A stretch of 64,000 nt of DNA from Streptomyces zaomyceticus (GCF_014656215.1 NZ_BNBZ01000029.1:27785-91784), one strand, 5' to 3'; positions 37,166 through 48,045 are shown, counted from the first letter of the stretch. The notes: generated by a model from the letters alone, not told the origin. Translations and numbers: made by a program.

Positions 37166-38422
37166 GTGAAGAGCTGGAGAGGCCGGAGCGGCCTGGCCAA
37201 GGTGGACCTCTACACCCGGGTCACCGCGTACATGCTGCTGTGGGCCTCCGTGTTCGTCCTCGCGCTGCTGCTCCTCACCCGGCCGGTCCGCCACGAGGCC
37301 CCGCTGCTCCTCGTCGTCGTCGCTCCGCTGCTCAACCTCGCCAACGGGATCCTCTGCCACCGCTTCCTGCGCCGCGCCATGGACACCTATCTGAAGCCCG
37401 GAACCGTCTTCCCGCCGCGCGAGGTGCTGCCCGCGGCAGCGGTGACGGCCGCGACCACCGGGGCCGTCCTCCTCGAAGCGGCCACCGCCGATCTGACCGG
37501 GCTGCTGCCGGGGATGCTCGGGCCGGCGCTCATCCCCTTCCTCGCCGGCCACTGCCTGATCCTTCCGATCCGGACCGTCGCCCTGCACCAGACGCTCCTG
37601 ATCGGCGCCCTCGCGGCCCTCGTGCCGCTCACCGGCCGGGACATGGGGGAGACCCTCGCGAGCGTGCTGAGCGTCGCGTTCCTCACCGGCTGGCTGGCGG
37701 TCACCGTCCGTCTCTCGCTCTGGGTGCTCGGTGTCGTCTTCGAACTGCGCGAGGCACGCGACGTACAGGCCCGGCTCGCGGTCGCCGAGGAACGGCTGCG
37801 CTTCGGGCGGGACCTGCACGACATCCTCGGCCGGAACCTGTCCGTCATCGCCCTCAAGAGCGAGCTCGCCGTCCAGCTCGCCCGGCGCGAACGCCCGGAG
37901 GCCGTCGACCAGATGATCGAGGTGCAGCGCATCGCCCAGGAGTCCCAGCGGGAGGTCCGGGACGTCGTCCGCGGCTACCGCGAGGCCGATCTGCGGGTGG
38001 AGCTGGAGGGCGCGCGGGGGGTGCTCGGCGCCGCCGGGATCGACTGCGCCGTCGAGTCCCCGGGGCTCGACCTGCCCGACGAGATCCAGGCGGCGCTCGG
38101 ATGGGTGGTCCGCGAGACCACGACGAACGTACTGCGCCACGGGGACGCACGGCGCTGCGCCATCGTGGTGCGGGAGGAGGAGGACAGGGTGCTGCTGACG
38201 GTGGAGAACGACGGCGTACGGCCGGACGGGGGCGGCGTGCGGGGAGACGGGGGGCCACGGGCGGACGGAGGCGGCGGACGGGCCCGCGCCGGCACCGGGC
38301 TCGTGGGGCTGCGGGAGCGGCTCGCGGCGGTCGGCGGAACCCTCGACGCGGGTCCGGGCGACGACGGCACGTTCCGGGTGACGGCCCTGATCCCGGTGCC
38401 CCGGACGGGGGTGACCCGGTGA
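37166..38422 (+). CDS. Sensor histidine kinase (HisKA_3, DesK/NarX class)
   Basis: 418 aa from a GTG with GAGAGGGA 9 nt upstream. Five to six membrane helices span about 20-190. A dimerisation domain has the phospho-His motif RFGRDLHDILGRNLSVIALK, and the HATPase domain contains LGWVVRETTTNVLRHGDARRC. A glycine/aspartate-rich loop (DGGGVRGDGGPRADGGGG) interrupts the ATPase before the G2 box GTGLVGLRERL. The sensor is membrane-integral with no external domain, so it probably senses lipids or the exporter. Confidence 0.92.
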   Translation: MKSWRGRSGLAKVDLYTRVTAYMLLWASVFVLALLLLTRPVRHEAPLLLVVVAPLLNLANGILCHRFLRRAMDTYLKPGTVFPPREVLPAAAVTAATTGAVLLEAATADLTGLLPGMLGPALIPFLAGHCLILPIRTVALHQTLLIGALAALVPLTGRDMGETLASVLSVAFLTGWLAVTVRLSLWVLGVVFELREARDVQARLAVAEERLRFGRDLHDILGRNLSVIALKSELAVQLARRERPEAVDQMIEVQRIAQESQREVRDVVRGYREADLRVELEGARGVLGAAGIDCAVESPGLDLPDEIQAALGWVVRETTTNVLRHGDARRCAIVVREEEDRVLLTVENDGVRPDGGGVRGDGGPRADGGGGRARAGTGLVGLRERLAAVGGTLDAGPGDDGTFRVTALIPVPRTGVTR

Positions 38423-39039
38423 CCGGGCCCGTACCCGTGCGCGTGCTGCTCGCCGACGACGAGCATCTGATCCGTGGCGCGCTCGCCGCGCTGCTCGGTC
38501 TCGAGGACGATCTCGTCGTCGTCGCCGAGGCCGCGACCGGGCCCGAGGCGATCGCCATGGCCCGCGCTCATCGCCCCGACGTCGCCGTGCTCGATCTGCA
38601 GATGCCGGGCGCGGACGGTGTGAGGGTCGCCACAGTCCTGCGGGGCGAACTGCCCGGCTGCCGCACCATGATCGTGACCGGTCACGGCCGTCCCGGGCAC
38701 CTCAAGCGGGCCCTGTCCGCCGGTGTCCGCGGCTTCGTGCCGAAGACCGTCAGCGCTCAGCGGCTCGCCGAGATCATCCGCACCGTGCACGCCGGAAACC
38801 GCTACGTGGACCCGGAGTTGGCGGCCGACGCCATCGCCGCCGGGGACTCCCCGCTGACCGCCCGGGAGGCCGAGGTGCTCGAATTCTCCGCCGACGGGGC
38901 GCCCGTGGCGGAGATCGCCCGGCGTGCCTCGCTCTCCCCCGGCACGGTCCGCAACTACCTTTCCTCGGCCGCCGCGAAGCTCGGTGCGGAGAACCGGCAC
39001 ACCGCCGTGCGTCTCGCGCAGGCGAAAGGATGGGTATAG
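38419..39039 (+). CDS. NarL/LuxR-family response regulator
   Basis: 206 aa from a GTG that overlaps the kinase stop (GTGA). The receiver domain has acidic residues in LLADDEH and the phospho-Asp in VAVLDLQMPG. The LuxR-type HTH is at about 145-200 (LTAREAEVLEFSADGAPVAEIA). It is partner of the adjacent kinase and most likely regulates the ABC exporter upstream, the common arrangement for this class. Confidence 0.93.
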   Translation: MTGPVPVRVLLADDEHLIRGALAALLGLEDDLVVVAEAATGPEAIAMARAHRPDVAVLDLQMPGADGVRVATVLRGELPGCRTMIVTGHGRPGHLKRALSAGVRGFVPKTVSAQRLAEIIRTVHAGNRYVDPELAADAIAAGDSPLTAREAEVLEFSADGAPVAEIARRASLSPGTVRNYLSSAAAKLGAENRHTAVRLAQAKGWV

Positions 39040-39061
39040 TTGGCTTCGCGCTACGGCGCAT

Positions 39062-39137
39062 GCGGACGTGGCTCAGTTGGTAGAGCATCACCTTGCCAAG
39101 GTGAGGGTCGCGAGTTCGAATCTCGTCGTCCGCTCCA
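39062..39137 (+). tRNA. tRNA-Gly (GCC), copy 2, CCA encoded
   Basis: Identical to the copy at 34861-34936, including the encoded CCA. It lies 22 bp after the response regulator stop. Confidence 0.95.
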
Positions 39138-39142
39138 TGAAG

Positions 39143-39172
39143 AAGCCCCCGGTCGAATCGACCGGGGGCTTT
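39143..39172 (+). terminator. Terminator of tRNA-Gly copy 2
   Basis: A 13-bp stem AAGCCCCCGGTCG with its complement, loop AAT, followed by TTCTCG. Confidence 0.8.
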
Positions 39173-39207
39173 CTCGTGCGTCCGGGGAGTGCCTCCATGC
39201 CTCCACG

Positions 39208-39261
39208 AGCCCCCTCGGGGGACCCCCTCGGGGGACCCCCTCGGCGAGCCCCCTCGGCGAG
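39208..39261. repeat. 13-bp tandem repeat, four copies
   Basis: CCCCCTCGGSGAG/GA units start at 39210, 39223, 39236 and 39249. A separate GGGGCCT repeat follows at about 39338-39368 before purC. Confidence 0.7.
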
Positions 39262-39377
39262 TCTCCGGCGCGGGCTTCCCCGTGCGCGCTCGGCCCCCGG
39301 CACACACCCCGGCCCCCGCCCCGCGACACATGTGCCGGGGGCCTGGGGCCTGGGGCCTGGGGCCGGGGGCCGAAGCC

Positions 39378-40286
39378 TCAGAAGCTGTCGGACCAGGCCT
39401 TGCCGGTCAGCAGCTCGTACGCCTCCAGGTACTTGGCGCGCGTGGCGTCCACGATCTCCTGCGGGAGGGGCGGCGGCGGCTGCTCGCTCTTGCGGTCCCA
39501 GCCGGAGTCCGGGGAGACCAGCCAGTTCCGGACGAACTGCTTGTCGTACGAGGGCTGGGCGCGGCCCGGCTTCCACTGGTCGGCCGGCCAGAAGCGCGAG
39601 GAGTCCGGGGTGAGGACCTCGTCGGCGAGGATGAGCGTCTCCCCGTCGAAACCGAACTCGAACTTGGTGTCGGCGAGGATGATCCCGCGCTCGCGGGCGA
39701 TGTCCCGCGCCCTGCTGTAGACGTCGAGGGTCGTCCGGCGCAGTACCGCCGCCGTGTCGGCGCCGACCTGGCGGACGACCTCCTCGTACGAGACGTTCTC
39801 GTCGTGGTCGCCGACCGCGGCCTTGGTGGCCGGGGTGAAGATCGGGGAGGGCAGCTCGGAGCCGTCGCTGAGGCCCTCGGGGAGCGCGAGACCGCAGACC
39901 GTGCGGGACTCGTCGTACTCGATGAGGCCGGAGCCGGTGAGATAGCCGCGGGCCACGCACTCGACGGGGACCATGGCCAGCGACTTGCAGACCGTGGTGC
40001 GGCCCGCCCAGTCGGCGGGGGCGCCGGCCGGCAACTCGGTCGAGAGCACGTGGTGGGGGACCAGGTCGGAGAGCTGGTCGAACCACCACAGGGAGAGCTG
40101 GGTGAGGACCCGGCCCTTGTCGGGGATCTCGGTGGGCAGGACCCAGTCGAACGCGGACATGCGGTCGCTCGCCACCATCACGAGGTCACCGGCCTCGTTG
40201 CGGTACAGGTCGCGCACCTTGCCCGTGTGGAGATGGGTCAGGCCCGGGACCTGAACGGGCTCGGGCTTTTCTACGAATCCGGACAC
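39378..40286 (-). CDS. purC: SAICAR synthase
   Basis: 302 aa from a GTG with GGAGG just upstream. Signature stretches include HTGKVRDLYRNEAGDLVMVASDRMSAFD and the ATP-site region around ELPSPIFTPATKA. It joins aspartate to CAIR, step 8 of purine synthesis (AIR carboxylase step counted). It is monocistronic on the minus strand, between tRNA-Gly and the DMFase-like gene. Confidence 0.96.
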   Translation of the reverse strand: MSGFVEKPEPVQVPGLTHLHTGKVRDLYRNEAGDLVMVASDRMSAFDWVLPTEIPDKGRVLTQLSLWWFDQLSDLVPHHVLSTELPAGAPADWAGRTTVCKSLAMVPVECVARGYLTGSGLIEYDESRTVCGLALPEGLSDGSELPSPIFTPATKAAVGDHDENVSYEEVVRQVGADTAAVLRRTTLDVYSRARDIARERGIILADTKFEFGFDGETLILADEVLTPDSSRFWPADQWKPGRAQPSYDKQFVRNWLVSPDSGWDRKSEQPPPPLPQEIVDATRAKYLEAYELLTGKAWSDSF

Positions 40287-40374
40287 GGTTCCTCCGCGTA
40301 GGTTGATCCAGGAACGTGTCCGATTCTCTCGCACATCCGGGCGGCCCCGGCCGCCAGGCCCTGTGACCCCCCGC

Positions 40375-41835
40375 TCAGTCCCTCTTGCAGATCCGGTCGA
40401 GGAGGTTCGCGGTGGCGCGCTGCACCCTGGCATCGACATGGCCGGGCCGGTCCAGCGCGGGCGACCAAGCGAACGTGCCGGACGCGAAGACCCAGGCACC
40501 CGAGGGCGCCCGGTAGAGCGAGGTCTCCTGGTGCCGCAGCGCCCCGTCGCCGTCACGGTAGGGAGAGTGGGCGAGCAGGATGCGGCCCTGGTGCTCGGGC
40601 AGCGCCGTCCGCGGGAAGTAGCGGTCCGCCTCGCCCGCCACCAGCCCCGGGAGCTCGTCGCCGTCACCGGCACCGGTCGCCTCCCAGAGCCAGTGCTCGG
40701 CGTTCCGTACGACCAGTGGGTGCGGCTCGGGCACCCGGCCCGCGTACTGGATGCCGAGGAGCTGCTGCTCGGGCCGGTCGACCTCGCGCCAGAGCGCCGG
40801 GCGGCCGGGGCCGCGCCGCTTGCGACAGGTGAGGAGCCGGTCCGGCACCCCGGACGGCGAAGGGCCCAGCTCCACCTGCCAGTACATGGTGTTGGCGGAG
40901 AGGAAGACCAGCGACGTGCCCTGGTCGCGGGCGAGTTCGACGGTCTTGCGCATCGGCGCCGACCAGTACTCGTCGTGGCCCGGGAAGACCAGGCCCCGGT
41001 AGCGGCTCGGGTCGACCCGGCCCGCGTGCAGGTCGCGGGTCTCGGCGTACGCCAGGTCGTAGCCGTAGCGCTCGGCCCAGCGGATGAAGTCGTAGGCGTG
41101 CCCGACATGGAGCGGCAGGCCCGCGCCCGCGTACGGGCGGTCGAAGGAGACGGTGACGGCCGCATCCTGCTCGCCGAGCAGCCGGCCCTCCTCGTCCCAG
41201 GCGTGGTAGAGGCTGGCGCCGGTGTGACCGTCCTCCGGATAGAGGTTGTACGCCTGCCAGGTCACGTCCGGGAGGACGAGCAGCAGATCGGCCGGGTGGT
41301 TGTCGCGGACCGTGAAGGGGATGTGCGAGCGGTAGCCGTCGGCGGTGGTGAGCACGGCGACGTACGCGCCGATCGACCAGTAGGACGGGACCTGCAACCG
41401 CCAGGACTGCCACCAGTGATGGCAGGAGACCGTGCGGTCGGCGGTGAGCGGGGCCGGCTGGACGATCCCGGAGAGCCGCGGGCTGGTGGTGATCTTCGCG
41501 GCGCCGTCGCCGCCGTAGTGACCGATCCGGTAGATGTCGACCGAGAACTGCTGCGGCGGGTCCACCGTGATGTGGAAGTCGATCGACTCGCCCGGCGCCA
41601 CGGCCCCGTCGGAGGCGAACCCCTTGATCTGGCGCCGGACGTCGTCGGCCGTGCGCGGGCCGCCGGTGCCGCCCCGGGCCAGGATCTCGTCCGCGTACCA
41701 GGGGACCATCTGCCCGGTGTCGTCGAAGTAGTTCTCGGAACCGCGCAGCCAGGGCAGCGGGCCCTGGCCGAAGGGATCGGTGACGGCGTGCGCGAGCGCG
41801 CCGGACTCCCACCGTCTGATCTGCTCCGCCCCCAT
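40375..41835 (-). CDS. N,N-dimethylformamidase beta-subunit-like protein
   Basis: 486 aa. It matches the C-terminal domain of the large subunit of N,N-dimethylformamidase: IDFHITVDPPQQFSVDIYRIGHYGGDGA, then VTWQAYNLYPEDGHTGASLY and FPGHDEYWSAPMRKTVE. There is no signal peptide. The formamidase iron ligands cannot be confirmed by eye, so amidohydrolase activity is only inferred. Such stand-alone proteins are common in Streptomyces and mostly uncharacterised. Confidence 0.82.
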   Translation of the reverse strand: MGAEQIRRWESGALAHAVTDPFGQGPLPWLRGSENYFDDTGQMVPWYADEILARGGTGGPRTADDVRRQIKGFASDGAVAPGESIDFHITVDPPQQFSVDIYRIGHYGGDGAAKITTSPRLSGIVQPAPLTADRTVSCHHWWQSWRLQVPSYWSIGAYVAVLTTADGYRSHIPFTVRDNHPADLLLVLPDVTWQAYNLYPEDGHTGASLYHAWDEEGRLLGEQDAAVTVSFDRPYAGAGLPLHVGHAYDFIRWAERYGYDLAYAETRDLHAGRVDPSRYRGLVFPGHDEYWSAPMRKTVELARDQGTSLVFLSANTMYWQVELGPSPSGVPDRLLTCRKRRGPGRPALWREVDRPEQQLLGIQYAGRVPEPHPLVVRNAEHWLWEATGAGDGDELPGLVAGEADRYFPRTALPEHQGRILLAHSPYRDGDGALRHQETSLYRAPSGAWVFASGTFAWSPALDRPGHVDARVQRATANLLDRICKRD

Positions 41836-42107
41836 GCTGCGCCCCTCCCTCGACTCCCCCGGGTCGGTCGGTCAGTGCCTCTGGATCAGGCTCCTGGATC
41901 GGCTCCTGGCCCGGCCTTCGGATCGGGCCGTCGGCCCGGGCCCGTCGTTCGGGGCTCCGGACAGGCCGCCCGTGGTTCGTGCCTCTGTCAGTGGCGGTCT
42001 CCAGCACATCACATAACGCACGCACTCCGTCACCGTTCGTCGTGAATTGACGAGAGTGGAAGCCCCGGCTCCGGGAAATCGGCCCCGTCGGCGTACCCCC
42101 GGGCCCC

Positions 42108-44090
42108 TCAGACCAGGCGTACGGGCTTCTCCGGGCGCACCCCCGTGCGCGCCAGCCAGACGCGCAGCGGCTCCGGGTCTCCGTCCTCGACCAGGGCGAG
42201 GACCCGCGGACCGAGGTCCGCCGCCCGCTCGCCGCCGACCATCAGGGTGGGCCCGTCGAGCCAGTCGAGTCCCGGGACGGCCTCGGCGGTGTCCACGGCC
42301 GCGCAGCAGACCATCGCGGTCACATGGTCGGCGAGCAGATCGCGGCCGGAACGGGGCGGCTGGAGCGGGAAGAGCGGCAGGGGTCCGTCGGGACCGCTCA
42401 CGGCCACGGCGGGCACGGCACCGGCCCGGTCGTCCTTCTCGGCGCTCCGGGCCGCCGCCTCGGCGCTCAGGGCGACGGCGGCCACCCTCGCCTCCCGCGC
42501 GGCCTCCTCACGCGCGAGGAGCGCGCTGAGCGCGCCCGCGAGCTCCTCGGCGGCGGGATTGAAGGACTCCTCGTCGTCGCTGTCGTCGGCGTCGCTCGCG
42601 TCGGCGCCGCTGTCGTCGGCGTCGCTCGCGTCGGCGCCGCTGTCGTCGGCGTCGCTCGCGTCGGCGCCCTCTTCGGCCCTGACGTCGGAGCCCTCGTCGG
42701 TGCTCATGGCGTCGTGCCGGGCGGGGGCCGAGGCGTCGTCGGGGGCCGGGCACGCGTCCGCGGGCTTCTCAGGCTCCGTGGACGGCTCCGCGGACGGCTC
42801 CGTGGACCGCTCCGGGAACGGCTCCGAGGACAGATGGGCGATCACCCGGGTCAGGGTCGGGCCGTCGCCGAGGGCCCTCCCGCTCCCGGCCGCGGAGCCG
42901 GCCGGGCCGAGGCCGTCGAGAACCTGATGCAGCCGGGCCGCGTCGGTGCGCCACTTCCGGTCCACGACCTCCTCCGGGTACTGGCTCCACTCCACCGGGG
43001 ACCAGTCGGGGCCCGGTTCGGCCGGGCCGCCGTGGAAGAGGCGGGCGGCCAGCAGCGAGGTGGCCTCGTCGACCGCGCCCGGCTCCTCCAGGAGGTCGCA
43101 GGCGGGACGCTCGCCGAGCCGGGACGAGAAGCCGTCCGCGAGCCGGTCGCGGCGGGAGAGTTCGGTCAGGGCGGAGACCACGCCCGCGTCGAGCTTGGCG
43201 GGCCAGCGGCCCATGCGCCAGGCGGGCAGCGCGACCCGGGTCAGGAGGCGGTCCCAGCCCGCGTAGGCCAGGCCGACCTGCTCCTGGGCGACGATCCGTA
43301 CGCCGTAGTCCACGGCCTGGGCGCGCTCCGAGCCGGCGGCGGCCACGCCGCGCTCCATCTCGGACGCGTGCCCCCGGCAGGCCCGGAGCAGGAGGCGGGC
43401 GACCTGCCCGACGGCGCCCGCGCCGAACCGGCGCAGCGGGTCGAGGCCGGGATTCGCATGCACGGCCACGGCCGCGTCCAGGCCCCGGACGAAGCGGCGG
43501 GCCGCTGCTATGTCGGGGTGGGCCGCGGGGCCCGTACCGGCGACGACCGGGGCGAGGACCGCCCGCAGCTCGCCGACACGCATCCACCACAGGAAGGGCG
43601 AACCTATGACGAGGACGGGAGCGCCGTCGCCGTCGGCGGACGTGCGCAGCGCCCGGTGGGCCCGGTGGGTCCGGTCCTCCAGCCAGCTGTCGCAGTCCGG
43701 GGTCAGGGCTATCGCGGCGGGCGCCGGGACGTCCAGCCGGTCGGCCAGGTCCCGGACGAGCCGGTAGAGGTCGGGGGCGGCGGTCTCGGCGAGCTCCACC
43801 GTCGGCGTGGCGGCCGGGCGGGCCCGGGCGACGACGAGGGAGACGGCCGTGGCGGCGACGAGGACGAGGAGCGCGAGGACCGTCACGACCCAGCGGGCCG
43901 TGTCCCAGCCCGAACCCGTGAAGTGGCCGGTGACCCCGCCCGCGTACAGGACGACGGCCACGGCGGAGGGGAGGACCGCGAGGCCCAGCGCCCTGCCTCG
44001 GACCCGGAGGACGGCGAGGGCCCGGGAGCGCGCGGCGCGCGCACCCCACTCCTCGCCGACAACGGAACCGGTACCGGACACGCCGTACAT
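42108..44090 (-). CDS. Membrane protein with degenerate M48-like peptidase fold
   Basis: 660 aa from MYGVSGTGSVV, with GGAGGGGGTG just upstream. Two membrane helices near residues 40-62 and 76-100 precede a region like the start of M48 peptidases (RLVRDLADRLDVPAPAAIALTP). Where M48 enzymes have GELRAVLAHELGH, this reads VGELRAVLAPVVAGTG, so the zinc motif is lost. A second half carries a disordered acidic repeat (ADASDADDSG three times) and a C-terminal globular part. It probably acts as a pseudoenzyme or scaffold. The M48 relation is inferred by eye. Confidence 0.7.
   Translation of the reverse strand: MYGVSGTGSVVGEEWGARAARSRALAVLRVRGRALGLAVLPSAVAVVLYAGGVTGHFTGSGWDTARWVVTVLALLVLVAATAVSLVVARARPAATPTVELAETAAPDLYRLVRDLADRLDVPAPAAIALTPDCDSWLEDRTHRAHRALRTSADGDGAPVLVIGSPFLWWMRVGELRAVLAPVVAGTGPAAHPDIAAARRFVRGLDAAVAVHANPGLDPLRRFGAGAVGQVARLLLRACRGHASEMERGVAAAGSERAQAVDYGVRIVAQEQVGLAYAGWDRLLTRVALPAWRMGRWPAKLDAGVVSALTELSRRDRLADGFSSRLGERPACDLLEEPGAVDEATSLLAARLFHGGPAEPGPDWSPVEWSQYPEEVVDRKWRTDAARLHQVLDGLGPAGSAAGSGRALGDGPTLTRVIAHLSSEPFPERSTEPSAEPSTEPEKPADACPAPDDASAPARHDAMSTDEGSDVRAEEGADASDADDSGADASDADDSGADASDADDSDDEESFNPAAEELAGALSALLAREEAAREARVAAVALSAEAAARSAEKDDRAGAVPAVAVSGPDGPLPLFPLQPPRSGRDLLADHVTAMVCCAAVDTAEAVPGLDWLDGPTLMVGGERAADLGPRVLALVEDGDPEPLRVWLARTGVRPEKPVRLV
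42580..42669. repeat. 30-bp in-frame tandem repeat inside the M48-like gene
   Basis: Three perfect 30-bp units encode ADASDADDSG. Copy number is expected to vary between strains. Confidence 0.9.
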
Positions 44091-44287
44091 CACCCCCTCC
44101 TGCCCATGTCGGGACTGCCTGTGGCGGTGTTGGTCACTCCCCCACTGTGGCACCCGCCACCGACATCGCAATGCCGGTGGGCCAAGTGCCGGAACGCCTT
44201 CGCCGCACCCTAGTTGGGGCTTTGGCGGACGTCATCCGGATGGCCGAGCCGTCACTCGAAGGTATGGCTTTGGGCAAAGGTGATGGA

Positions 44288-44328
44288 TTTCGCGCGGCCG
44301 TACGATCCACCGCACGGCCGCGCGAGAA
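44288..44328 (-). terminator. purD terminator
   Basis: CGCGCGGCCGT (44291-44301) pairs with ACGGCCGCGCG (44314-44324), extended by AAA/TTT flanks, 12 bp past the purD stop. Confidence 0.75.
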
Positions 44329-44340
44329 ACCGGCTGCGTA

Positions 44341-45591
<1,251 letters not shown>

Positions 45592-45652
45592 GCCTGTCAG
45601 GGTAGCCCGCCGGCCGGCTTGCCCCTTGTGCGGGCCACCGAGCGAGACGCCC

Positions 45653-47803
45653 CTACTCGTTCGTGTATTCCTCCACAACCGTCGCTCCGAGCTCGCGCAC
45701 GATCAGGTCGTGGCCCGAGAGGGCCGAGTCGACGAGGTCCGGATCGTCCTCCTCCGGCACGTCGTCCTCGGGCGCCACGGGCTGCGGCGCGGGCGGTGTG
45801 TACGCGGGCGCGGGGGCCTGCGCCGGCGCGGACGCCTGCGGGAAGGAGGGCGCGGGGGCGGACTGCGGCTGCTGCGCGGGAGCGGGCGGCGGGGCCTGCT
45901 GGAAGGCGGGGGCGGGCGCCTGCGGGCGGCCGCCGCCGAAGCCTCCGGCACCGCCCGAACCACCGAAGCCTCCCGTGCCGCCCGACCCGCCGAAGCCGGT
46001 GGCGGCCGGCGGAGGCGCGGCACCGCCCGACGGGTCGATGATCGCCTCGACCTTCCAGTTCACGTTGAACTGCTCGGCGAGGGCCTGCTTCAGCACGTCC
46101 TCGCTGCCGCTGCTCGCGAAGTTGTCACGCGCTCCGGCGTTGAGGAAACCGAGCTGCAGGGTCGTGCCGTCGAAGCCCGCGACCTGGGCGTTCTGGCTGA
46201 GCAGGATCCAGGTGAAGCGGCGCCGGTTCTTCACGGCGTCGAGGATCTGCGGCCAGAGGTTGCGCACCTGGGCGGTGTCGCCGCCACCTCCGCCCGTGGC
46301 CGCCGGAGCGGGGGCCGGCGCCTGCGGCTGCACCGGCGCGGGAGCGGGAGCGGCCGGAGCCGGGGCGGGAGGCCCGGGCCAGGCGCCGGGCGCGGGACCG
46401 CCAGGGGCGGCGGCACCCGGCCAGGCACCGGGCCGGGGCCCGGCGGGAGCCTGCGCGGGGGCGGGCTGCTGCACGGGGGCGGAGGCGTGGACGGGTGCCG
46501 GGGCGGCCTGCGGCGGAGCCTGTACGGGGGCCGGCGCCGGGGCCGGCGGGGGCGGGGCCATCGGGGTGTGGGCCTCGGGCCCGGGGACGTACCCCATCGC
46601 CGTCGCGGGGGGTCCGGGCGTGAAGACGGGCGCGGGAGCGGCGGCCGCCCCGCGCTCGAGCCGGTCGAGGCGCGCCTGGAGCGAACGCTCGTCGTCGAAG
46701 GCGGCGGGCAGCAGCACGCGCGCGCAGATCAGCTCCAGCTGGAGCCGGGGCGAGGTGGCTCCCCGCATCTCGGTCAGTCCGGTGTTGACGAGATCGGCGG
46801 CCCTGCTGAGCTCCGCGGCACCGAACACCGACGCCTGGGCCTGCATGCGCTCGATCACGTCGACCGGGGCGTCGATGAGCCCCTTCTCGGCGGCGTCCGG
46901 CACGGCGGCCAGGATCACCAGGTCACGCAGGCGCTCGAGGAGGTCGGCGACGAACCTGCGCGGGTCGTTGCCGCCCTCGATGACCCGGTCGACGACCTCG
47001 AACGCGGCGGCGCCGTCCCCGGCCGCGAAGGCCTCGACGACCGAGTCGAGCAGCGACCCGTCCGTGTAGCCGAGCAGGGAGGTGGCCATGGCGTACGTCA
47101 CACCGTCGTCGGCGGCCCCGGCCAGGAGCTGGTCCATGACGGACATCGAGTCACGCACGGACCCGGCGCCGGCCCGCACGACGAGCGGCAGCACCCCGTC
47201 CTCGACGGTGGCGCCCTCGCGCCCGCAGACCTCGCCCAGGTACTCCCGCAGGGTGCCGGGGGGCACGAGCCGGAAGGGGTAGTGGTGGGTCCGCGAACGG
47301 ATCGTCCCGATGACCTTCTCGGGCTCGGTCGTGGCGAAGATGAACTTCAGATGCTCCGGCGGCTCCTCGACCACCTTCAGGAGGGCGTTGAAGCCCGCCG
47401 AGGTGACCATGTGGGCCTCGTCGATGATGTAGATCTTGTACCGGCTGGCGGCGGGCCCGAAGAAAGCCTTCTCGCGCAGGTCACGGGCGTCGTCCACACC
47501 ACCGTGCGAGGCGGCGTCGATCTCGATGACGTCGATCGACCCCGGCCCGTTCCGCGCGAGGTCACGGCAGGACTGACACTCCCCGCAGGGCGTCGACGTC
47601 GGCCCCTGCTCGCAGTTCAGACACCGCGCCAGAATCCGCGCACTGGTCGTCTTCCCGCAGCCACGGGGCCCACTGAACAGGTACGCGTGATTGACCCGGT
47701 TGTTCCGCAGGGCCTGCTGCAACGGGTCGGTGACATGCTCCTGCCCGATGACCTCGGCGAAGGACTCGGGACGATAGCGGCGGTAGAGCGCGAGAGACGA
47801 CAC
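45653..47803 (-). CDS. dnaX: DNA polymerase III subunits gamma/tau
   Basis: 716 aa from a GTG (VSSLALYRRYRPESF). The AAA+ clamp-loader core has Walker A GPRGCGKTT (45-53), a zinc module with C61, C64, C73, C76 and C79 in this frame, and DEAHMVTSAGFNALLK. After about residue 370 there is a long Ala/Pro/Gln-rich linker of low complexity, then a folded tau-like block (LWPQILDAVKNRRRFTWILL), another Gly/Pro-rich part and an acidic tail. It loads the sliding clamp and joins the two polymerase cores. Nothing suggests programmed frameshifting. Confidence 0.95.
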   Translation of the reverse strand: MSSLALYRRYRPESFAEVIGQEHVTDPLQQALRNNRVNHAYLFSGPRGCGKTTSARILARCLNCEQGPTSTPCGECQSCRDLARNGPGSIDVIEIDAASHGGVDDARDLREKAFFGPAASRYKIYIIDEAHMVTSAGFNALLKVVEEPPEHLKFIFATTEPEKVIGTIRSRTHHYPFRLVPPGTLREYLGEVCGREGATVEDGVLPLVVRAGAGSVRDSMSVMDQLLAGAADDGVTYAMATSLLGYTDGSLLDSVVEAFAAGDGAAAFEVVDRVIEGGNDPRRFVADLLERLRDLVILAAVPDAAEKGLIDAPVDVIERMQAQASVFGAAELSRAADLVNTGLTEMRGATSPRLQLELICARVLLPAAFDDERSLQARLDRLERGAAAAPAPVFTPGPPATAMGYVPGPEAHTPMAPPPPAPAPAPVQAPPQAAPAPVHASAPVQQPAPAQAPAGPRPGAWPGAAAPGGPAPGAWPGPPAPAPAAPAPAPVQPQAPAPAPAATGGGGGDTAQVRNLWPQILDAVKNRRRFTWILLSQNAQVAGFDGTTLQLGFLNAGARDNFASSGSEDVLKQALAEQFNVNWKVEAIIDPSGGAAPPPAATGFGGSGGTGGFGGSGGAGGFGGGRPQAPAPAFQQAPPPAPAQQPQSAPAPSFPQASAPAQAPAPAYTPPAPQPVAPEDDVPEEDDPDLVDSALSGHDLIVRELGATVVEEYTNE

Positions 47804-47949
47804 ATGTACGAGGTTATAGGCGCCCGCCGACAACCCGGGAAAAACGGCCGCGGGGACGGCGGGGGCCGGGGTTCGGCCGGCGACAGCCGAACCCGGTCGG
47901 GCCAGCCGTCGGGAGCCGGAGGGAATCAACCCCGCTCCGGCCGCCGCGC

Positions 47950-48045
47950 ACGGGAACACAGCCACCTCGTGCGGGGAACACGGCCACCCGGCACGAGAGG
48001 ACAGTCACCTCGTACGGGAACACGGCCACCCGGCACGGGAACGCA
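47950..48045. repeat. About 22-bp imperfect tandem repeat beside the SRP RNA gene
   Basis: Four units of GGGAACACGGCCACCCGGCA type run from about 47952 to 48043. The second and fourth are nearly identical. They lie between dnaX and the SRP RNA 3' end. Confidence 0.7.

Noticed and set aside
45653..47803. Programmed frameshifting in dnaX to make a short gamma form
   Set aside because: No A-rich slippery heptamer with a following hairpin was seen at the expected site.
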